In this document: positions 1-12,420 of the stretch, one piece after another
Position numbering within the stretch: position 1 is the stretch's first letter
Layout of the letters: each line of letters opens with the position of its first letter
Origin: Gnetum montanum
Taxonomy: Eukaryota; Streptophyta; Gnetopsida; Gnetales; Gnetaceae
DNA: 64,000 nt
Direction of reading: 5' to 3'
Assembly: GCA_015680685.1 (NCBI GenBank)
Contig: MNCI01016243.1
Span: 218,548 to 282,547 of the forward strand
Position numbers and translations under genes: made by a program
The notes under the pieces: generated by a model
The model's database searches: none
The model's input: the letters and a program-made list of their open reading frames with translations, nothing else
Told to the model about the DNA's origin: nothing

Positions 1-1790
1 CAATTTTGTGGCTAAACTAGGTTTGAAGCATCTAAGACTAACTCCCCCTATCTATAATCCCCTATAGGTCATCCTTTAGCATGAGGTAGAATTCTATGTC
101 ATGACCTAGAAATTGTTGATAATGGTAGAATTAGTCTAGTTTGAAGTACCTAGGTAGTTGGGGATCATCCTTCATTGCCTGAGTGGAGTCTTTGGCTATT
201 TCACATAACCACTCATGTTTCTTTTTAGTGACATCTATCATCTATTTATGTTGTATGCATCCACTCTTTAATACTTGTTCTAGTAACTCAAATGGCTTCA
301 TAGCTAAGGTTGTGTATTTGTATATAACCTTTATTTTGAAGTTGGATCAAGTTTTTTTCAATGTAGTAGTCCTAAAGGTTGGTGATTGGTTATTGTAGTC
401 ATTAGTGGGGCCCTTGGGTGGGTTGGTATTTGTACCATACTTCATGATTTTTGTTTCCTTGGTTACAATTGCTACAATTGTATTGTTCTATTTTTTTTCT
501 ATTTATCTCTCCATGTATGTTTAGTTTTATATGCTATGTAAGCTAGGTCATGACTGGTCTCCATAGTAGCTTCTATATTTTTAATTTAATAAAATGCTTA
601 GCTGAGAGACTATGAGTCAAGGTAGTAGAGCTTGGACTTAATGAAGTCATTAACCATTCTAACAAGTGGGATTTTGCTATAGGCTCTAGTATTTTATTAA
701 ATAGTCCATTTTACCATTGAATGAATTTCTGCACAGGTTCTAGGGATCCCTACTTGACATTCATGAGTTGGTCAAGCATGGTGTCAAGCTTCAAGTTATA
801 CTTGAAGTGGTGGACAAACTAGACAATCAAGTCCTCCAAAGAGGATATGGATCCTGTAGGTAATACATGATACCAATCAAATGCTTTCCTAGTTAAGGAC
901 ATAGGGAAAATCCTCATGATGATATGAGGCCATGGCTATAAGAGTAAGCATTCAAATCAAAAGGTAATAAGGTGAGCATTGGGATTACCTTCTCCATTGC
1001 ATTTGCTAAATTTGAAAATAGGAACACTAAGAGAAAGTACCAAGGGTGGGACCATAGGACTAATTGGATCATCCTAGTAGAAGCCTATAATCTTGATTAT
1101 TTATGAAGTAGAGGCTTTAAGCCTCTTCAATTCCTTCATTAGGTCTTGAATCATCTATATGACTTGATCTAGGCACTATGGTGGCCCTATTTGTTATTGG
1201 GTTTGTACATAAGGGTTTGGTATTTGTAGTGAGGCTTTTGGCCTTACTATGGGTTACATGATAGAAGGAACTGGTTGTGTTATGATTGTGGATTATGGGG
1301 AAAATAAGGAAAAGGATGTTTTCACTATTACCTGAGGCACAAATGGCACAAATAAGGTGTGTGACCATTGAGTTTCTCAAGGTCCCATGATGGACCCTAG
1401 ATGAGTAGTTAATGGATTTGTGGTGGTAAAAACCACTATTGATGATTACATAGATTAAGGTCATGTGACAAATGACATAGATGGGTTATGGATCATCATT
1501 TGTGGAAATGATTGAGTTTGATGCATGCCTATGATTGCTATGGGATCAAATATGGTTGGAGTGGGAGATGGTACCACCATGCCCATAGAGAAAACAAACA
1601 AAGGCTTGATGGCCTTGGGGGTTGTTTATTGAAACAATCCTTCCAAGATGTTTTCAAGCTTAGAATATACCATAAATTCATCCTCCTCTTCCCATTGTTC
1701 CTCAAAGCTATGTTTTTTATCCTCTTCCTCCATCTTAATCAATTGGGCTAGTATACCTACATATATATCAAATAAAGGTATCTAGTCAAA
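1..1790 (-). pseudogene. Ty3/gypsy gag, decayed (element Z), runs off the left edge
   Basis: Read on the minus strand, this is a capsid-type gag. An N-terminal acidic stretch (about 1600-1750, KMEEEDKKHSFEEQWEEEDE) is followed by a linker with ELKRLK. The retrotransposon-gag core then lies around 1010-720: FSKCNGEGNPNAHLITF, MRIFPMSLTRKAFDWYHVLP, SLEDLIVQFVHHFKYNLKLD (with TAG for the Q) and EPVQKFIQ. Near 60-180 comes the late-gag block YFKL, GHDIEFYLMLKDDLQGIIDRG. Such gags build the virus-like particle. Several TAG/TAA stops and frameshifts show it is dead. The late-gag block resembles Tat/Ogre-type gags and differs from the gag of elements A-D, so this is a second family. Protease and RT would lie left of base 1. 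Confidence 0.75.
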
Positions 1791-2264
1791 GGGAAAAGGG
1801 ATGTACTCCTTACCATTATGGTGGATAAGTTTGGACTTCCTTTTGACTTTTTCTTTGAAACATGGAATCAACATGCTAGCCTATATTTTGGCACAAATGA
1901 AGTGATATTAATATTCATTAATTACTTCAAAATTAGGAATTTTACCTTTGACCCTCAAATATTACCTACATTTTATGATAGCAAGGCCTTTGGGGTCATA
2001 TACCCTCATGGCTTGTTGGCTAGGATCTTCAGCAGTGAAGGTGAGGGGAAATGTAGTAAATTGCTAGAAAGACATGGCTATGGTATTGAGAATGGCTTAA
2101 ACCAAGGCTATAAATTATAAAATAGAAGTCAATTCTAGTGGATGGAATTTAAAAACGTTTAAAGGAAACAAAAATAGTTGAAAACAAAGTACTTACTAAA
2201 ATTAGTTAATGGGGGAATAAGGAGGGTTTATCCATTTACTAGAAATGGAAATTTGGAAACATTA
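1791..2264. other. Unassigned, probable leader of element Z
   Basis: Nothing coding is recognisable on either strand. Because gag of Z starts near 1790 and reads leftwards, this stretch is in the place of its 5' leader. I find no convincing primer binding site or LTR edge. Confidence 0.3.
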
Positions 2265-3150
2265 GTATTAAGCCTTACCTAGGTTAGCCTTCCAACTACC
2301 TCTATGCTAGGTATGGTAGGGTGAGGGGGAAGAAGGGAGGTGAGATAATGCAAATCTCACACCCTCTAGCTCAACATTGGGATGAGGGGAAAATTTTGAA
2401 AAATCAAAGTGAAAAGTTGGCATTTCCCACTTGGTCATTGCAGGTTGCTAATTTTCTTAGCTTCGAAAATGAGGGACTTAACTGTTCAGAAGTTTGGTAA
2501 TTTCTAAAAGGGTTGCATCACCCACTTTGGAAAGTAGAAAATTTGGTAGGAAAAAGAAAAAAAAATGATGAAAGGATATCAACATTATCTTTGGAGGAAA
2601 ATTTTCACAATAAGTGCTGCAAAAACTATCATCCAACCACCTGTAACTTCCATGCTATAGTTTTGGTCATAAGGGGGAAATGGGTAGTATTGATCTTTTG
2701 AAGGTTTTGGATATTTTGCTACAAAAAATTGAAAAGGATTTCAACTTGAAATGGGAAGAAAAATTTCTTGTTGTTGAGTTGGTGACAATCCTCATCAAAG
2801 CTAGCCTTCCCACTAGATCTACACTAGGTATGGTAGGGGGAGAAGAAAAGGGGGGTGATAGAATGAGAATCTCACACCTCTAAACCCAATGTTGATAGGG
2901 GGAAAAAGCATAAAAAATGAAAGTGGAAAGTTGGTGTTTTTCCACTAATATTGGTTTTAGCTAGTTGCCAATTTTCCTAGCTTGGAAAGATGAAAGAGAG
3001 AAAACTAACTTATGGAAGCTTGGTGGCTTCCAAAAGGGTTTCACCACCATCATTCAAAACTAAGAAAAATTTGGAAGCTAGAGGGGGTCAAGAGAATGAT
3101 CTTGAAAATCAAGATTAGCTTTGAAAGTTCACAACAACTACTATAAAAAT
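2265..3150. repeat. Diverged direct duplication, unit about 370 bp, offset about 515 bp
   Basis: The block at about 2285-2640 is repeated at about 2797-3150 in the same orientation. Shared pieces come in the same order: CTAGGTATGGTAGG, a polypurine run with GGGGG and GAAGAA, GAGAATCTCACACC or its variant, AAGTTGG, TTGCCAATTTTC, CTTCCAAAAGGGTT and CATCATTC. I judge identity at roughly three in four by eye. It lies upstream of the minus-strand gag of Z and could be part of its leader or LTR. Confidence 0.55.
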
Positions 3151-4403
3151 TGCAAAGCCTAAACATCTACTACTTCATGCTAGGTCTTGGGAGTAGAGGA
3201 GGATGAATGGTAACATGCATTAATGTGCATATTCAAAGGTTTTAGATATAAAATGTAGATTTCAATATAACAAGCAACATTGGTGATAACTACAATTATA
3301 TGTAGCCATAGAAATTAGGTGAAGGACCTCCTTCTAGTGCAAAGAAAAACTGTTCCAAGCAAAAAATTCAATCATTAGAAACAATTAAAGGATATTTGAT
3401 GCATAGCAATTTCTCAACCAATAAATCCCCAAGGCCTTAACAAAGAAATGAAATTTGGGATGCCCTAGCTGGTCTAGTAGATCAACCAAGAATTTGGGGG
3501 ATTTGCAAATTAATGTAATGGAATGGAATGCAAAAACTGATAATAGATCTAAATAATGGATAGAAAATAAGAAAATATAACTTGCACACAAAACCAAAAA
3601 CTTAAAACTTTATTGAGAAAGAATAAAAAATAAGTTAGAAAAATATGTACAAGTGGTGCTTGAATGGGAAGCAAGGGGGTTCACTTGGATTGAAGTTTAG
3701 GATCTATTAAAGTTGATGGAGTCAACTCCATGATCTAGATGTCGTACGACTCCCGCTATTAAAATATCAAATTTTCAATGTTGGCTACTACTAGGGGATG
3801 AAAAAGTAAACATTTTGGATGCAAAATTTCTCCATGTTAGGATTTGTGAATCCTAGAAGTGTAGTGTTGATACAAAAAATCCACAAATATCAAGGTGATA
3901 GTGCTTCCATTTTAGGGTTCAAGAGAATGCAAACATGGGAGATTACAAGAACCCTTGAGGACTTGAAAATGCCCCAAGTGTGGAATTATTACTTGGAGAA
4001 TGTATGTATACTCAATGTATTCAAGTTCCAAAAGAATGGAACCTATTAATGGTATTTGAAACTAGTTTTATAGGTTTTGGGCCATGAATGAGGCTGCAAA
4101 ATGGTCATGATTTGGCTATAAAATGGCTACAATTTGGCTACCAAATTGTTGCAAATGGGTGTCAAAATTCTAGGGGTTATTATATATGGTAAGTGCCTTT
4201 CCCCCATGGCCATTTCATTTACTATAAATAGTAATGGAAGAACACCTTCCACACTAGAGATGAATCTTCCACATTAAGCTCTTTACCATGCCTGCTAAGG
4301 TGGTTGGTCAATGTTGGAGTGCATGAAATGTTAAAAATTACCTATTGTGGCTTCCATGCTAGGGGATGCAATATTCAATGTTGGCGATGAAGACTCCATG
4401 CCT

Positions 4404-4440
4404 GGGAGGGGGGGGGGGAGCGGGGGGAGAGGGGAGGGAG
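4404..4440 (+). repeat. G-rich tract, G-quadruplex capable
   Basis: This 37-bp stretch is almost all G with single A or C breaks and has at least four runs of three or more G. The surrounding DNA is AT-rich, so it stands out. Its complementary counterpart is the C-rich tract at 4641-4689. Confidence 0.8.
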
Positions 4441-4640
4441 TTCCATGCTAATGAGGGAAGGTTTCGAAGTTATGGATGTTGTCTCCATGCTAAATGGAGA
4501 AAGTTTCCAAGGCTCCCATCCTTCTATGCTGGGGATAGGTGATACTTACCTCCTACATGTGTTTCCAACATAGAAAAGACCATACGCTTCATAAAACCCA
4601 TCAAATTGACTTTTTTGGCATTCCAAAAGGCATTTTTAAT

Positions 4641-4689
4641 CCTGCCCCCTCTGCCTCCCACCTCCTTCCCCACCCCCTCCCCCCCTCCC
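4641..4689 (-). repeat. C-rich tract, complementary in kind to the G tract at 4404
   Basis: This 49-bp stretch has many runs of 3-6 C separated by T or A, so the minus strand carries a G-quadruplex motif. It could pair imperfectly with 4404-4440 across a 200-bp loop. No longer inverted repeat is visible around the two tracts. Confidence 0.75.
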
Positions 4690-5289
4690 ACAAAACCAAA
4701 TATTGACACTAGGTGATGTTTTTCAATTAGGAAATGAGGCTTTACCCACTGATGAAGCATATTTCAGCTCCAAAAGTATAACATATGTGAAATTTCCCAC
4801 TATGGATTACAATATTCCCATTTACAATGAATTTTTACGTTAGGTTTTATAGGGAGAATGCTACATGATGAAGATTGACTATAACATAAAAATTTTTGTG
4901 GTGTTTCAGAGGAGTGTATGTGGTAGGAGATTCATCATGTGAAGTGGTAAGTTGATGATATCAAAGAGAATAGTAATTATGGTAAGAAGTTTTGGCCATG
5001 GAGACACTTGGTAACATAATTGTTTTGACATAATAGCCATATAGATTGGGTTGGTAGTGAAGTACAACTACCTTGGCGGTGGCATCCCTTACAACTATGG
5101 GTTTTGCCATTGATGATAGTAATCTTGAGGTTGATATGACATTCCACTTAGATAATACTATTATTAGTGGACTTGTTGCTAATAGTTGCATTTAAAATAA
5201 GGTAACCTCCTTAATGATTGTCTCCTAACAAACTTTAGGTTTAAGGAATAGATCATAGATCTTGTAAGTGTAATAGAATTGGATAACAT

Positions 5290-7127
5290 CCTTGAGATGG
5301 TCATATTGAAAAATGTCACATCCTTAATTATCTGTATTTGAATTTGAAACCTCATCTATCACACAACCTTACATTTATGAGGGTGATAATCCTTTACTAC
5401 ATCATTTTTCTTTCTTTTCTTCTTCTTCTTATTCCCTACTTTATTTTCTCCTTCATGATTTTACATATCATTTAAAGCTTCTCATTTAGATAGCCCCACA
5501 TATTGTCTCATTTAAAACTTTTTGGATTTGCAAGGTTTTTCTTTACATGACCTTCTCTAATGATGCTCCCTCCTTAGGGTCACAAAGATATACTTCCTTT
5601 TTACGAATGAATGAATCTCTATTATACTCCTTTGCACTTTCTCTCTTCTTTGACTCCAATTCTTCATTTGTTCCTTGATCAATGAGCCTTTGGATCCAAT
5701 GGACCATGATTTATGATAGTCTCCCTTATGCATATATCCCAAGAATCTCTCATTTTTTTCTTAAGTCCATCTATGATACAACAAAGCTTCTTCCTTTGAG
5801 AGGAACCATGACTAGTGCATCAGTGTACCAACAAATAGTACCTACCCAAGGATGCACCAAGGAATTCATAGTTATCTTTCTATCATCATAAATCAATTTC
5901 CTCAAATTGAACATCCTACATTGTGTCTAATACTTATTTTTAAATAATACTAGTCTAATACCTATTATTGAATAACACTAGAATTATACTCCATTTGCAA
6001 GGAGATTCCAGTTCCAAGGATCAAAACCAATGTTTAACTTCCATTATGAGTGTCTTGGGGAATAATTAAGCTTCTACTAGTTATTTTTCATATTTTTCAA
6101 GGTACAAGCATCATTCAAGGATTTCTTCTATGGATCAATATTATAACCTTTCTCAAATTTAGAAATATTATTCATGTTAAGTCATTTGATCTAGTTAACC
6201 CTTTGATTTAATAGGGATGTAAATTACCTCACAGATGTTAATCATGCTCCTTGTAGTAAGTAGTTATTCATTAGTCATTTTGTTTACTAGGTCCCATGTC
6301 ATAACCATGTGTCCTATTATGTGGCTTACTACATCTTCTTTCTTGATGATACCCCTCTTCTTCTTAGTGTTGTCCACATTCCTCTCTCTCATCTCTATGA
6401 TGAGGTCTTCTATCATCTCCATATTACCCTCATCATTTCTCCTCATCAAAGTTAGAGTAAAAGGGGTATGGTGAATATGGAGAGCTACAAGAGTTATTCC
6501 ATCTTAATCTCCTTCTCTAGTTCCCTAGTTATTCTCTTACCTAATGATTGGGAAACCATGGTCTTAAGATTCTCCTAGTTCTAAGCCCTACTTTCCCCTT
6601 ACCTTGGTTGCTTGTGAAGGTTGAATGTAGCTACTGGTAAGTCATGTTATCTTCACTGAAGAGAGGAAAACCTTGATGGTGACATTCCCCTTATGGATAT
6701 TCAGTGTCCTTATTTTCTAACTACACTATTAGTGTGATCAAAACCTTTTTATCCTTATAGTTTTCATGGTGAACCTCCATAAGTTTTTCTTTTCAAAGTT
6801 GAGCTTCTATTAGTTGATAATCTCTAAAGAGGTGATCTATTACTTGGTACTATAGGCCTACTAGTTTGATGCCAAACTTCATTAGTGCTACCATGAACAT
6901 TGAGGTATTGGCATAGTTAGATGGAAATACAATGTTGTCCTCTAAATCTCTCAACCATAGCTACTCATTTTGGTGAAGGATAAAAGTGAATTCTAGATAG
7001 TATAGATTTGTATGGGTGTATAAAAAATTTAGTTATTAGGGTACTTCATCTACATTTCTTCTTATTTTATAACTTTCTTGGTGGAATCATTAGTAGGTGG
7101 AAAATAAACCATACAAGAAGAAGATAT
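5290..7127 (-). pseudogene. gag of element Y, decayed
   Basis: The minus-strand reading begins at 7127 with ATA TCT TCT TCT, where the related gags of A and D have ATG TCT TCT TC, so the start codon is lost. It ends with the family's conserved late-gag motif CDIFQYDH at about 5340-5310. The middle aligns with gag of A (18090-19868) and has many stops and indels. The product would be capsid/nucleocapsid. No zinc knuckle of the usual CX2CX4HX4C form is visible. Confidence 0.6.
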
Positions 7128-7261
7128 CTTTTAGTTTCTTCTTATAGTATTTCTTGAATAAAATATTATTATTTCTTCTAATGATGATTCGTTGTGCTTC
7201 TATAATGATCACGTATGATTCAATTATCTAAAACAATTACCACATACCAAAAAAGGGATTT

Positions 7262-7279
7262 TACATAATAATAGTGCTA
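7262..7279 (-). promoter_or_regulatory. Primer binding site of Y, degenerate tRNA-Asp type
   Basis: The minus strand reads TAGCACTATTATTATGTA, directly after the LTR end plus one T. It aligns with the tRNA-Asp complement TGGCGCCGTTGCCGGGGA used by plant Athila elements, but is heavily mutated. Position relative to the LTR matches A-D. Confidence 0.5.
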
Positions 7280-7280
7280 A

Positions 7281-8190
7281 TGATAAGTGGAAAGTTCTCC
7301 CTACACCCAACCATATGAATCACAAGAGCATATATGCAATCTGATTAAGTTCCAAGGAATCTTTGAGTGGCTAGTATCCTAGATAATCAAGCATGACGTT
7401 CCTATCCATTTTCTTTTCAATCATCACTTGTGTTAGTTCCATTGGTATGGTTAAGTATGATTGACTCATAACATGTTTATATTTTATTATTATTCTTTTT
7501 TATGATTAAATATTAAAAAAATAAAATGATTAGAGTATTAATTTCTAACTAACTATGGAATTAAGAGTAACTAAACTATCCTAACAATAGAACATCTATT
7601 TCTACCTTTTGTACCCAACATGAACCTATATCAACACTACTTGATTACTAAGTGTTGACTGTAGGTGTACTATGTTTCCATCACTAGAATTAATAAGCAT
7701 TAATATAACATGTTCAAAGTTGGTATACTCTTTTTATCACAAAATAAGTATTATTTTCTACGTGTAAAAAAGTAAAATACATTTAAACTGGAGTGATTGA
7801 AAATAAAATAATTACTAATCGAAGTGCTGCAATGGAAAAAATTGATCTTAATTTTGTTGCCATCATATAGATGTATCTAGGTACAACATGCACTTGAATA
7901 AAATTTTTTTAAAAAAAATGAATCTATGCTTGAGTACTGAGAGAGAATTTTGGCTAAATCCTATGAAAACAAACTACAAGATCTACACTACACAAATAAT
8001 GAAAAGGTACCATAAATGTATATGATACCTGTATTTATATAGGCTTCAAGAAAATCATCAATAACACATATGCACCAATGCATCCAATGATATGTTGATG
8101 GGATTGAATCAATGAACATGCATCAATGAAACTAACTGATCATGAAATCATTAGTTGTGCATTAGACATACTCACTACTTATCATTATTC
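7281..8190 (-). repeat. 5' LTR of element Y (minus strand)
   Basis: The plus strand begins TGATAAGTGG, the complement of the LTR end CCACTTATCA; A, B, C and D end CTCATCA. A TATA box (minus-strand TATAAATA) lies at 8032-8039. The LTR start near 8190 is not sharp. Confidence 0.6.
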
Positions 8191-9289
8191 ATCATCATCA
8201 TTCTAGTCTTATCTCAAGAAAAAGGATTGATGACTGCTTATCATTTCTAATTATAGAAAATTACTAAAAATAGAAAGTAATCTAAACTAACCTAAAAAAT
8301 AGTACAAGTAAAAGTAAAGTTCTATAGTGTTAGTATATGCTCAATCAACTTATTATTACATTCCTGAATTTACAATAATGAGGTATTATCCTAGTGGTAC
8401 ATGTCTTGGCTTGGTAGCCCTAGGTCATAAGTTTTATTTTAATAGATAGCATTGAGTTATAGACTTCTATAAATCTTATGGTGTACCTATGTTTCAATTA
8501 TTTTTGGTTCCAAAATCCCCCAAATACCTACATATATGCATTAACTCCTATGTAACCAAGCTAATTTAGTAGTTGTCATAACAAGCAACTAGTCACTTAG
8601 TAACCAAGTTAATTATAGTTAGTGCTTAAGGTATTAATGTACTTGTTCCATTTTACTAGATGTAAAAAAAATTGTAAATCAAAACTCTATAAANGTTCCA
8701 TTTTACTAGATGTAAAAAAAATTGTAAATCAAAACTCTATAAAAATTACATATTAAAATTACAACAAGACTAAAATACATAAAATATAAATCTAATCTAA
8801 GTTAAAGTGTTGCAATGTAAAGGAATGAATTTTAGCCTTTATTACAAAATATGGATATATTTAAATATAACTATTTGAGCAAAGAATTTAGACAACCAAA
8901 TTAAAGATACATTGTAGGAACTTGCTAACTAATATAATTTTTAAAAAGAAACTATAAGAGTTTTGTTACTTCTATTAAAAAATTTATGCTTTTGCCTAGC
9001 TCGCATATTTATAAAATTTGGGATTCTGTGAACATATATGTATTTATGAATCTCAATGCATCAACACATATGTGTTCATGTAGATGCATTGATTGATTAA
9101 ATATAATTTTTCCTAATTTTCAAGATAAAATTATAGCCAACATCTTCGAACAAAATGTCATATTAGCTTTATATTACTAACATAGTGCATTTGATGCTAT
9201 ATCAGTATGTAGATTAAAGAAAGTAATTTATGAGATAAAATAAGTCCAAATAGTTTGCTATTAAAGAAAATATGATAAGAATCATTATG
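8191..9289. other. AT-rich, unassigned; contains an assembly seam at 8694
   Basis: I recognise no gene, RNA or transposon here. The stretch contains a single N at 8694 flanked by identical 49-bp copies (listed separately). Confidence 0.4.
8645..8743. repeat. Exact 49-bp duplicate on both sides of an N
   Basis: Bases 8645-8693 and 8695-8743 are identical, separated only by the N at 8694. This is the signature of two overlapping contig ends placed side by side without merging. It is probably not biological. Confidence 0.85.
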
Positions 9290-9960
9290 TTTTTAAAGAA
9301 ATCACAAATATTCAACTGTTAGTTACCTTCCACATGGATGATATTCTAGTGGGGACTTCAAATATTCAAGTTATAAATAGATTCAAATTATTATTATTAT
9401 TATTATGATTTAACATTCATAATCTTGGTCTAGCATATTATTGTGTTATTAAAAAGTAAGGTCAAAATGAAATAATATTAGGTTATCACAAGAAAATCTC
9501 ATAGAATTATTAGAAATGTTTAATATGCAAAACTGTTTCAGGTCCTATATTCTAATGACTAACTCTAGGACTAATGAACAATATTGAACAAAAAATTATT
9601 AACCTAATATAATAGCACAAATTATTAAAGCTTTGATGTATCTCATGAATACTAAACCATTTATATAATTATTTTATGAATCAATTTATTATGATAGTGC
9701 AAAAACCAAATTATTAGCATATCAAGGAAACTTACCTAGTTTTAGGATATTATATCTTTAAACCATCATTTTATTATAGATTATGCTTCAACATTTAATC
9801 CATGACACATGTAGTATATAATATGCTATTTTATGTTTTGATTCATTAGATAAGAGCTCATAAATAGAATTTTTATTTCAAATCTTTAGCACCACTATTC
9901 ACTACATAAGTAGTAGAAATAAAAATATAAATGTTTATGAAGAACTCTATAAGATGTTAT
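9290..9960 (+). pseudogene. Ty1/copia RT-RNase H remnant
   Basis: The plus strand carries, in order and with frame changes, the hallmarks of copia pol. HMDDILVGTSNIQVINRFK is the YVDDILV catalytic block, followed by HNLGLAYY (the SDLG box), LLEMFNMQNC, ALMYLMNTKPF (the SLMYLTNTRPD box) and near 9890 APLFTT-VVEI (the ALSTTEAEY RNase H box). The (ATT)n run at 9387-9405 expands the loop after the DD box. Many stops are present. Integrase, gag and LTRs were not found nearby. Confidence 0.6.
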
Positions 9961-10845
9961 AAAGTGTGCTAAGATGGTTATTTATACCATTGCTATATTA
10001 TTGTTATTTTTTATGAAAATGTGTGTTAAGCTTAGTGATTGTGTATGTTTTTGTGCTAACTTATAAAAGATTTCACATTAGCAAGTGATTCATGAATAGA
10101 TCTAAATGGTAGAAAGTCACAATTCTTTATGATGCCTTATTCATGACTTGTATGAGCCTCTTGTATGTTGTATAAATTATGAATAAAAAAATATCTAAAT
10201 ATGCAAAAGAAAGACTCTAGAAAGGTCATAAGGAAAATTTCACAAGTAAAAGAAAGTGTACATATAAAATTTATGTAACTTACATTACTCAAATTATAAG
10301 GTGTTAAATGTACCTTTTCTATTTTCATAAAATATTATAAAGTTGCTTATTATTAGTATAAAAAATTTAACATAATCATTATTGTGATCATTAACTAATT
10401 TATAAGAAGCTTCTTATAACTATAAATTCAAATATAAATATTTATAACAACCTTCCCATGATTCCACATTGACATGTAACATAACAAAGATATACTAATT
10501 TGATAGGTAACTAAATCATTCTTTTTGAGAATTACAAAATATCCAACATAATGAGTCAACATTTTATTAATACCAAGTATCTACAAATAAAAAATTTGCT
10601 AGCAACTATACTCATATTCTTTGTCACATGTTCAATTAAGGCTAATATATNATGGATTTTAAAACCATGTGAACTATTATTACTTAGTGCATAGTGTGGA
10701 TTTTTACATGCAATGGGTTACTATTTATTTTTTAAAAAAATTGTTTTTATTTTATTTTCCCATTTGCACTTGTTATTAGATGTTTACTACTTTGCTTGTT
10801 ATTTTCTAGTATCCTAGACCCCTTTTTAAGTTGAAATTTTTATTT
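9961..10845. other. AT-rich, unassigned; N at 10651
   Basis: No gene recognised. The left part may be the 3' tail of the copia remnant. Near 10725-10770 A- and T-rich runs adjoin the 3' end of the LINE copy. Confidence 0.35.
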
Positions 10846-10849
10846 TTAC

Positions 10850-11625
10850 ATACCAAAAGAATAATGTATAGCTAGATATTTGTTTGTTTGTGATTTCTTT
10901 AGATCATCTTTAATCATTTTCTCATGTCTTTTTCTTCTCTTCCTTTGAGTAGCTCTCCTAACACAGTGATGTAGTAACCTTTACTTATAAGCTCATTATT
11001 TACTTTTCTCTGCACATGCCTAAATCATTTAAGATAAAATTCCTATAACTTATCATAAATAGAAGTTATTCTAAGTCTTCCTTGAATGTTTATATTATGT
11101 AGCTTATCTCTCTTAGTAACATTCAATATCTATCTAGGCATTTATATTTCTTCCACACTGATTTGTTATTCATATTTCTTTTGTACTATTCAACATTCAA
11201 AACCATATAACATAGTAAGTGAGATTACTAGCATGTAAAATTTTTTCTTTGGTTTTATTTAAATTTTCTCATCACATAGAATACCACAAGCTTGTCTCAA
11301 TTTTGACTATCCTGCCTCAATATTGTTTCTTATATCTTTATCAATTTCATCATATGATTGAAGCATTAATATTACATAGCATAAATATTTACAATGAATG
11401 ATAATTTGGCATTGAATTATCACTTTTATTTTATCACTATTTATGTTATTAAAAATGGATTCCATATATTCTATCTTAATTATGCTAGTTTTTAAGCCTT
11501 TTGATTCTAGAGCATGTATCTACTTCTTCATTTTAGAAATAATATTTTATGAAGTTTTATCTACTAACATAATATCATTTGCAAAAAATACATACCAAGG
11601 AATTTCATCTTGTAATAACTTCTAA
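10850..11625 (-). pseudogene. LINE (non-LTR) ORF2 remnant: end of reverse transcriptase
   Basis: The minus strand reads the C-terminal half of a plant LINE RT. It starts with DEIPWCMFFANDIMLVDKTS; catalytic FADD is changed to FAND at 11585-11574. Then come ALESKGLKTSIIKIEYM, the thumb stretch IDKDIRNNIEAG-SKLRQACGILCD, KPKKKFYMLVISLTMLYGFEC, MPR-ILNVTKRDKL and LYLK-FRHVQRK (the RWFGHVQR block). Internal stops are few to moderate. The endonuclease and N-terminal RT are missing, as expected for a 5'-truncated LINE. The T-rich plus strand near 10730 may be the tail. Confidence 0.75.
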
Positions 11626-12149
11626 TCTAGGTTTAGGCTACAATGGTATTGCTTAAGAAAAATTTCAAATGCAACCTATTAAAATTAACATGACATCAAA
11701 ATAAAATAATAGAAAAATTAATAGAAACCCAAGAAATAGATGCAAAGGGAAATATAAAAAGAAATAAATTATAATGCCAATATCTCCTTGAATATATATC
11801 CTAACCTATTGAATAGGAAATAATAGTTTTCTTGCTCTTAATGCCTAAGCCAAAGGTATACAATAATCAAAACAATATTTAGAGTTAAAGGTTTGATCAA
11901 TATTCATGGATTTATGATGTAGGGATGTCACCAATAAAAGATATTAAGATTCTAAATAGGGTAAACCCTAAACAAACAAAAAATCTTGTAAGATGAGTTG
12001 ATGTGTGATGTGTTCATCTACTTGAGGAATTAAAACTAGTCAAGTGCAACTACTAGTGAGTAAAATAATGGTAATTTAACTAATGATGGTATAATATCCT
12101 TTGGGTAAGTGGTTATGGAATAGTTTAGATACTAGTTTTGGATAAAATG
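11626..12149. other. Unassigned; possible leader of the chromovirus gag that follows
   Basis: No coding similarity found. It lies between the LINE 5' truncation point and a plus-strand chromovirus gag fragment, so part of it may be that element's leader. Confidence 0.3.
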
Positions 12150-12420
12150 ACCCCATATTAATAATGGAGTGTTTAAGAAAGATAGAATGCTTTCTAATTT
12201 ATGAGTATTCAAGGAGATGTATGTGTCCAAGAAGTTTAAAAGTGTTGAGGCCAAGAAGCTTTAAAACTTAGAGTAAGATGATCTAATCATTTCAAAATAT
12301 GATGCTAGGTTCCTCTAGTTAGTGCAATTTGCTCCACACATATATGAAGATAAAGAGGAAATGATAATTCAATTTTTCTTAAGATTGATTAAACTATTTC
12401 ATGTAGCCTTACTTGTACTT
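12150..12420 (+). pseudogene. Chromovirus-type Ty3/gypsy gag fragment
   Basis: One plus frame from 12208 to about 12408, broken by three TAA/TAG stops, reads FKEMYVSKKFKSVEAKKL, then NLE-DDLIISKYDARFL, LVQFAPHIYEDKEEMI and IQFFLRLIKLF. This is the gag pattern of plant chromoviruses (EF...Y.P...R..K..EF..L.QG...V.EY...F..L..FAPH...E......RF..GL). It is unrelated to the gag of elements A-D. It stands directly left of the truncated 3' end of A, and a matching protease-RT fragment lies on the other side of A (20960-22036). Confidence 0.65.

Larger units (their letters stand above)
3151..4899. other. Unassigned intergenic stretch
   Basis: No gene family is recognisable in any frame. The stretch contains recurring short phrases (TCCATGCTA, CAATGTTGG) and two strongly biased tracts listed separately. 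The left end of element Y lies near its right edge. Confidence 0.4.
4900..8190 (-). mobile_element. Element Y: truncated Athila/Tat-like Ty3/gypsy retrotransposon
   Basis: On the minus strand the order is LTR (about 8190 down to 7281), degenerate primer site (7279-7262), leader, gag (7127 to about 5290) and the start of the gag-protease linker (to about 4900). It aligns in order with the 5' half of element A. RT, integrase and the 3' LTR are missing. The left edge is approximate because homology fades around 4900. The LTR boundary away from gag is also uncertain by about 50 bp. Confidence 0.65.

Noticed and set aside
1-40. Plus-strand NFVAKLGLK at the left edge, resembling the protease phrase NFV
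   Set aside because: The minus strand of the same bases continues the gag of Z (DDLQGIIDRG), which is the stronger and longer match.
9387-9408. (ATT)n microsatellite
   Set aside because: A short simple repeat within the copia remnant; mentioned there, not a separate finding.
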